11,744 nt of DNA, from contig JAITBO010000410.1 of NCBI GenBank assembly GCA_031283505.1, positions 1-11,744 of the forward strand, read 5' to 3'. The notes under the pieces were generated by a model, which searched no databases, was not told the origin of the DNA, and worked only from the letters and a program-made list of their open reading frames with translations. Position numbers and translations under genes: made by a program. The stretch comes from Treponema sp. (lineage in GTDB: Bacteria; Spirochaetota; Spirochaetia; Treponematales; Breznakiellaceae). Positions 6,114 through 11,744 of this stretch are shown in pieces (the first letter of the stretch is position 1; the number at the start of each line of letters is the position of its first letter).

Positions 6114-7595
6114 ATGAGTATATGGAAAGATATACCGGAAGTAGAAGTCAGGGAACGAAGGCTCCATTCTATCATTTCGTATAACGGAACAGGAAAAGAC
6201 CTGCATGAAAAGGCAAAGGCCGGGTATAGCGGCGGTTTAGACCGATCCTTCAGCCAGTGCGCCTCCTGTGCGGAAGGCTGCGCCGCCACGATTACGTCCC
6301 GTACCAAAGATTCCGCGGTGGTATTTCACTCCCCTGTCGGCTGCAACGCCACCGTTATCAATTATACCATAGGAATTCGGAGCGTGTCCCTGTCCCGGAA
6401 CAAGCAGCCCTATGACGTACAATCCCTGTGCACAAATATCCGGGAAAAAGACACGATCTTCGGCGCAGAGGAGAAACTGCGGCAAACCATACGGGAAGCG
6501 GAAAAGCGCTTTCACCCTAAGTTTATCTACATTTCCACTTCCTGCGCGTCGGGTATTATCGGTGAAGACATCGAAGCCATTGCCGATGATATGGAGGAAG
6601 AACTGGGCTATCCGATTGTTCCCGTGTACTGCGAGGGCTTCAAGTCAAAAATATGGTCCTCCGGCTTTGACGCGGGGTATCACGGTCTGCTGCGGAAAAT
6701 CGTCAAGCCCCCGCGGAAACAGCAGGAGGACCTGGTCAACATCTTTGCCTTTGAGGGAACCGATACCTTTACGCCCCTCCTGGACCGTATGGGCCTGCGG
6801 ACCAATTATTTTGTCGCCCTGGCCTCCCCGGAGCAGCTGGAAACCATGTCGGAAGCGGCCTGCTCCACCTCGATATGCGAGACCCTTTCCCTGTACGTTG
6901 CCTCCGCGCTGGAAGAACGTTTCGGGGTCCCGGAAGTAAAATCCCCCCCGCCCTATGGCGCCGACTGGACAGATATCTGGCTTAGGGAAATAGGCCGCCT
7001 TACCGGCCGTGAGGGGGAAGCGGAGCGGCTTATTGCCGAAGACCGGGAGCGTTACCGGGCTGAGATTGAAGACCTGCGGGAAAAACTCGGGGGCAAGAAA
7101 CTCTATATCACCGCCGGGGATTCCTTCGGCCACAACCTCGGGAACGTCGCGCGAAGCCTGGGAGTCGAACTGGCGGGGATCACCACGCTGCACCACGATC
7201 TCCTTACGGACAATCCCGCATCGGTCAATTCCATGGAGGCCCTGGTTGAAACCGCAGGGGATATCCGAAATTTCACGATCTGCAATCTTCAGCCTTACCA
7301 GATCATCAAGATCCTGCAAAAACTCAAGCCTGATTTTTTGCTCTGCCGCCATAACGGCATGAACGCCATGGGAGCGAAAATCGGTATCCCAACGCTGTTT
7401 GAAGGGGACGCGAATTTCAGCTGCGGTTACCAGGGGATCGTCAGGCTGGGCCGCCGCCTCTACGAAGCCCTGCAGACCCGGAAGCTGGTAGAGAACATCG
7501 CCGGTCATGCGGAACTGCCCTACAGCGACTGGTGGATGAACGAGAGCGATCCGTTTTATTTCTCAAAAGGAGCTGCAAATGAGCGCGTTAATTGA
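6114..7595 (+). CDS. Nitrogenase-like component 1, alpha-type subunit (NifD/NifE-like; methylthio-alkane reductase MarD-like candidate)
   Basis: This is the predicted catalytic subunit of a two-component nitrogenase-like reductase, 493 residues, with an AGGAG site before the ATG. P-cluster-type cysteines appear at C52 (inside CASCAEGC, 49-56), C77 (SPVGC) and C144 (TSCASGIIGED). C255 lines up with the FeMo-co cysteine of NifD: from Cys to the Pro of YGIP or FGVP is 19 residues in both. The FeMo-co histidine (NifD His442) position falls on Gly431 after KIGIP. In the CEGF region (173-176), the positions of NifD Gln191 and His195 carry W181 and F185 or D186. This argues against N2 reduction and for a group IV-type enzyme. 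The gene overlaps the next by 17 bases. No nifB, nifE, nifN or nifV is in the window, so the cofactor may be a simpler Fe-S cluster. Mar versus another uncharacterised nitrogenase-like clade is unresolved. Confidence 0.85.
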   Translation: MSIWKDIPEVEVRERRLHSIISYNGTGKDLHEKAKAGYSGGLDRSFSQCASCAEGCAATITSRTKDSAVVFHSPVGCNATVINYTIGIRSVSLSRNKQPYDVQSLCTNIREKDTIFGAEEKLRQTIREAEKRFHPKFIYISTSCASGIIGEDIEAIADDMEEELGYPIVPVYCEGFKSKIWSSGFDAGYHGLLRKIVKPPRKQQEDLVNIFAFEGTDTFTPLLDRMGLRTNYFVALASPEQLETMSEAACSTSICETLSLYVASALEERFGVPEVKSPPPYGADWTDIWLREIGRLTGREGEAERLIAEDRERYRAEIEDLREKLGGKKLYITAGDSFGHNLGNVARSLGVELAGITTLHHDLLTDNPASVNSMEALVETAGDIRNFTICNLQPYQIIKILQKLKPDFLLCRHNGMNAMGAKIGIPTLFEGDANFSCGYQGIVRLGRRLYEALQTRKLVENIAGHAELPYSDWWMNESDPFYFSKGAANERVN

Positions 7596-8992
7596 ACAAC
7601 CCAGATTCACCTGTGCCTTAGGGGGCCAGCAGACCGTACTTGCCATACCCGGGGCTCGTCCCATTGTCCATGCGGGGCCGGGCTGTTCCATGAAAATCAT
7701 GGAGTTCTCCAGCATGAATGCAGGCCGCCAGGGCGAAGGCTGCGGTGGTGGAACAAACATATCCTGTACAAACACCTACGAACAAGAAGTGGTATTTGGC
7801 GGCGAAAAGAAGCTCCGTACCACTATTGAAGGCGCGTTCAAGGTGATAAAAGGCGATCTCTTTGTGGTACTTTCAGGTTGTACCGCCGACATCGTGGGGG
7901 ACGACACGATTAATATCACCAAAGAATACGCCGAAAAAGGTTGGCCCATCGTCGGTGTTGAGACCGCCGGTTTCAAGGGTACCAGTTACTATGGACATGA
8001 AACCGTCGTAAACGGGATTATTGAGCAGTTCGTTGGCGATACCGAGAGAAAGCCGCGAGAGGGTTTGGTCAATGTTTTTTCGGTGGTACCCTTTCAGAAT
8101 CCCTATTGGCGGGGAGACCTGGAAAACCTGAAAAGTCTGCTCCAGTCCATCGGCCTTGAGGTGAACATTCTATTCGGTTACGGTTCCAAAGGCATTTCTG
8201 AATGGAAAGATATCCCCAACGCCCAATTTAATCTGCTGGTTTCACCCTGGGTGGGCTTTTCGACGGTGAAACTCCTTGAGCAGAAGTACCGTATCCCCTA
8301 TCTGCATTATCCGGTTTTGCCTTTCGGCGCGCAGGAGACAAGCAGATTTTTACGGGAAGTCGGTTCGTACGCGGGGATTCCCAAAGCAAGGGTCGAAGCA
8401 GTTATCGAAGTGGAGGAAAAGCGTTTTTACCGGTATCTCTCAAGTATCGTCGATTTTCTTTCCGAGTACCGAAGCAATCTGCCCTGGGAACTTTACACCG
8501 TGGCTGACAGCGCCTATGCAACGGGTGCGTCGGTGTTTCTCACAAACGAACTTGGTTTTATCCCCAAGGGGGTGTATATCGTTGATGATGCGATTCAGCG
8601 TTTTCAGGAAGCGGTAAAGGCTTCCATCATATCGCGCAATTCTGATTTTGAAGGTCTTGTACAATTTGAAATTGACGGAGGTCTTATCCAACAGGACATC
8701 AGGGACAAGCTGCATGGATCCCACAAAGCGCTGTTTCTGGGAAGCGGCTGGGAAAAGTTTCTCGCCCAAAGTACGGGCAATTCTTGCAGCTTTTTAAGCC
8801 TGCCCTTGCCGGAGACGGTCATACTTGGAAAAAGTTTTATGGGGTACTCAGGCGGCATAAATCTTACAGAGGAAATTTACTCAGACTTATTCAAGACAAA
8901 AGCACATTTTTCGCGCCAAACTGTGTTTATCGAAACACCGGCTGCGGATCTTTGCAGTGGTAAGAACGAATTAGTAACCAGGAGCAATGCAT

Positions 8993-9003
<11 letters not shown>
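7579..9003 (+). CDS. Nitrogenase-like component 1, beta-type subunit (NifK/NifN-like; MarK-like candidate)
   Basis: This is the predicted partner of the preceding subunit, 474 residues, with an AGGAG site ahead of ATG 7579 inside the end of the upstream gene. Three cysteines match the NifK P-cluster set: C12 in TCALGG, C36 in HAGPGC and C101 in LSGCTADIVGDD. An additional CGGG (C55) and ISCTNTYEQE (C63) lie between them. The first cluster cysteine is only 12 residues from the start, where NifK has it near residue 70, so the N-terminal arm is minimal. The C-terminal half keeps a Rossmann-like layout but shows no cofactor ligands I can name, as expected for a beta subunit. With the alpha-type gene it should form an alpha2beta2 protein. 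Confidence 0.84.
8980..8984 (+). promoter_or_regulatory. Ribosome-binding site that decides the start of the NifX-like gene
   Basis: AGGAG lies inside the end of the beta-subunit gene. It is eight bases before ATG 8993 but only two before ATG 8987, so 8993 is the likely start even though both are in frame. Confidence 0.6.
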
Positions 9004-10308
<1,305 letters not shown>

Positions 10309-10319
10309 GGAATCTGAAA

Positions 10320-10487
10320 ATGGCGGATGAAAAGGAACTAAAGGAAGGCGGCCAGCCTTTAAGCAATGCGGACTTAAAACAAGTGACTGAACTGCTTTCA
10401 ACGGTGAAACACGGATCGGTTACGTTGATTATTCAGAACGGCAAGGTCGTGCAGATCGAAAAGAATGAGAAGATCCGGTTTGTGTGA
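10320..10487 (+). CDS. Small DUF2292/YezD-like protein 1
   Basis: This is a 55-residue protein. The upstream ATG at 10305 overlaps the Fe-protein stop (ATGA) and would add five residues, but GAGG nine bases before ATG 10320 favours the later start. The C-terminal half, GSVTLIIQNGKVVQIEKNEKIRF, is two predicted beta strands around a QNGK turn, the recognisable YezD pattern. YezD-type proteins have no established function, and from memory they are often encoded beside sulfur-assimilation genes. Its place right after the Fe protein suggests it works with this reductase or its regulation. Confidence 0.75.
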   Translation: MADEKELKEGGQPLSNADLKQVTELLSTVKHGSVTLIIQNGKVVQIEKNEKIRFV

Positions 10488-10502
10488 GGGAGCGTCATTA
10501 TC

Positions 10503-10700
10503 ATGGAGAGAATTACACATCCAAGGAGAAGGGAGCCGGATTATCAGCGCATAATGATTGAAAGAATTAAAACGCTGCAAAACGGCCGCATCTCCATAAT
10601 CAAACAGGACGGAAAAATTATTCAGATTAATGTGTCTGATTTAATTGCCTTTCCTGTTAAAGAACCAATCAGACAGGAAGGTTCCGGAACTTATGATTAG
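10503..10700 (+). CDS. Small DUF2292/YezD-like protein 2
   Basis: This is a 65-residue protein starting 15 bases after its neighbour, with a GGGAG site upstream. The core NGRISIIKQDGKIIQINVSD parallels the GSVTLIIQNGKVVQIEKNE core of the preceding gene, so the two are diverged duplicates. The N-terminus is basic (HPRRREP) and the C-terminus is a short polar tail. Function is unknown. It is the last intact gene of the plus-strand operon, and no convincing terminator follows it. Confidence 0.65.
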   Translation: MERITHPRRREPDYQRIMIERIKTLQNGRISIIKQDGKIIQINVSDLIAFPVKEPIRQEGSGTYD

Positions 10701-10723
10701 CTCAATGCTTTATTATTCATTCA

Positions 10724-11214
10724 GAGGATCGAAGGAATCAGACGGGGAGACCGTACCCCTTTTCTAACAAAACGGGCATTTCCGGTTATACTCGTAAATA
10801 CAGAATAAAACGCTGTTGTTGGATTTGTTGGTATTTACTCTGCCCTCATATCAGTTGGCGCAAAGAACAGGAAGAAAAGTACCTCTATGCAAAAAACCAC
10901 TACATTTATAATGATACGGGGATCGTGGTCTGCAAAGGCAGAACCGATATACGGGGTATTGAGGACTTGGGAAGGGAAAACTAATGTGGTCAGTCCGGAC
11001 GGTTCATTTCCGCAATTATTTGCCGAGGAATATAACACGGCTCATCCTGATAATTCCATCAAGATTACCTATTCAGAATAGGATGATCTGCATAGCTTTC
11101 AGGATATAGAAAAGGGAGCCCTTGATTTTTTGGTCAGAGAACTGGTAATAATCGAATCAAGTAAGCAAGAAAGAATTTGGTATAGAGGTTTATTTTGTCT
11201 CGTTTCCCCGGAAG
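10724..11214 (+). pseudogene. Remnant of an amino-acid (cystine-type) ABC substrate-binding protein
   Basis: Pieces of a type 3 extracellular solute-binding protein appear in order but in shifting frames. PYPFSNKTGISGYT (from about 10751) is followed by GIYSALISVGAKN (to 10868, another frame), then KYLYAKNHYIYNDTGIVV with KGRTDIRGIEDLG (10877 on, third piece), then VVSPDGSFPQLFAEEYNTAHPDN ending at a TAG at 11079-11081. Similarity continues beyond that stop as DDLHSFQDIEKG. At least three frame changes and one stop break it, and the signal peptide region is missing. The pattern resembles cystine-binding proteins such as TcyJ/TcyK, though other polar amino acids are possible. It begins 23 bases after the YezD-like pair, so it may once have belonged to the operon. 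The right boundary is approximate. Confidence 0.75.
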
Positions 11215-11628
11215 AACAGGAAAAAATTCAGAATCCCAAATCTTATTTTATTTTCCTTATTCATATCCAGTCTAACGACAAGTCCTTACTTAGTTATGGT
11301 GCTTATTGTCTTGTTTCTTGTTGTAGCGGGAATGTTTATGGAAGGGTCAATTATTATTATTCTCACCACCCCTATATTGCTGCCCCTCGTACAAAGTTTT
11401 GGCATCGACCCTATCGTGTTTGGCCTGATTCTCTGTACCGTTGTTACTATGGGTAACATGACGCCACCGGTTTGACTGGCAATGTATACGGTTTGCGGAA
11501 TTATTGAATGTCCATTACAAGACTATATTAAGGCCTGTATTCCCTTTGTGTTAGTCGTGTTTATTGAAGCTGCTATTTTTACTATGTTTCCGAAACATAG
11601 TTTTATTTTTACCCAATTTGCTTTATAA
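11215..11628 (+). pseudogene. C-terminal remnant of a TRAP transporter large permease (DctM-like)
   Basis: In one frame the sequence reads like the end of DctM: SSLTTSPYLVMVLIVLF, VAGMFMEGSIIIILTTPILLP, then FGIDPIVFGLI, MGNMTPPV, and after a stop LAMYTVCGIIE to a TAA at 11626-11628. The in-frame TGA at 11473-11475 sits where family members have Gly in PPVG, so one base change (GGA to TGA) explains it. The first three quarters of a roughly 430-residue permease and the SBP and DctQ partners are missing. It abuts the solute-binding remnant, suggesting a deletion junction near 11210-11240. The left boundary is approximate. Confidence 0.8.
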
Positions 11629-11744
11629 GTAAAAAAGAGATGGCAAGAATTATATGGATACAAAATGAAATGTATAAAAAACGGATACTGTTTTTTAACA
11701 GGGAGCGTAACGCTGCCTCAGGGCGGCTAGATTATGGCTGGTGC

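Noticed and set aside
6645..7508. Long 287-codon minus-strand open frame opposite the alpha-type subunit.
   Set aside because: It has no family motifs or ribosome site and lies opposite a well-supported gene, so it is a composition effect of the coding strand.
10739..10765. GGGG-N8-CCCC-TTTT as a terminator for the reductase operon.
   Set aside because: The stem is only four base pairs with an eight-base loop, and the bases form part of the PYPFSNKTG block of the solute-binding remnant, so coding ancestry explains it.
11704..11714. AGCGT-A-ACGCT palindrome near the right edge.
   Set aside because: It is short, has no T-tract and no adjacent gene; the 116 bases after the TRAP remnant show nothing else I can support.

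Overview
The window reads as part of an anaerobic bacterial chromosome. The genes are moderately GC-rich, with a very AT-rich central promoter region and an AT-rich, decayed right end. Strong AGGAG-type ribosome binding sites, a lipoprotein transport operon, a nitrogenase-like reductase and TRAP-transporter debris would suit a gut spirochaete (termite-gut Treponema type) or a Firmicute. No rRNA or marker gene is present, so the taxon is a guess.

Layout. (1) Positions 1-5678, minus strand: one transcription unit that runs, in order of transcription, permease A, substrate-binding lipoprotein, ATPase, permease B, permease C, and cysteine synthase (cysK, cut by the window edge). The transporter is of the SsuABC/TauABC (sulfonate, taurine, nitrate) type and has three permease genes. 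(2) Positions 5679-6113: a divergent control region. It holds two back-to-back sigma-70-like promoters, both with a perfect TTGACA -35. A palindrome overlies each -10 or start site. The transporter leader carries an intrinsic terminator with a competing hairpin, which suggests attenuation. (3) Positions 6114-10700, plus strand: six tightly coupled genes. These are a NifD/E-like protein, a NifK/N-like protein, a NifX-like cofactor-domain protein with a Cys/Gly-rich insertion, a NifH-like Fe protein, and two small DUF2292/YezD-like proteins. (4) Positions 10724-11628: a frameshifted remnant of an amino-acid (cystine-type) binding protein, then a remnant of a TRAP large permease (DctM).

Interpretation. 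The component-1 proteins keep all six P-cluster-type cysteines and one FeMo-co-type cysteine. They lack the FeMo-co histidine and the Gln and His beside the nitrogenase active site, and nifB, nifE, nifN and nifV are absent from the window. This is therefore unlikely to be a N2-fixing nitrogenase. Together with an organosulfur-type importer, cysK and YezD-like proteins, the best reading is a sulfur-scavenging nitrogenase-like reductase related to, or parallel with, methylthio-alkane reductase. The importer would bring in a small organosulfur compound, the reductase would cleave a C-S bond, and CysK would capture the released sulfide. The substrate and product are inferences and are not shown by the sequence.
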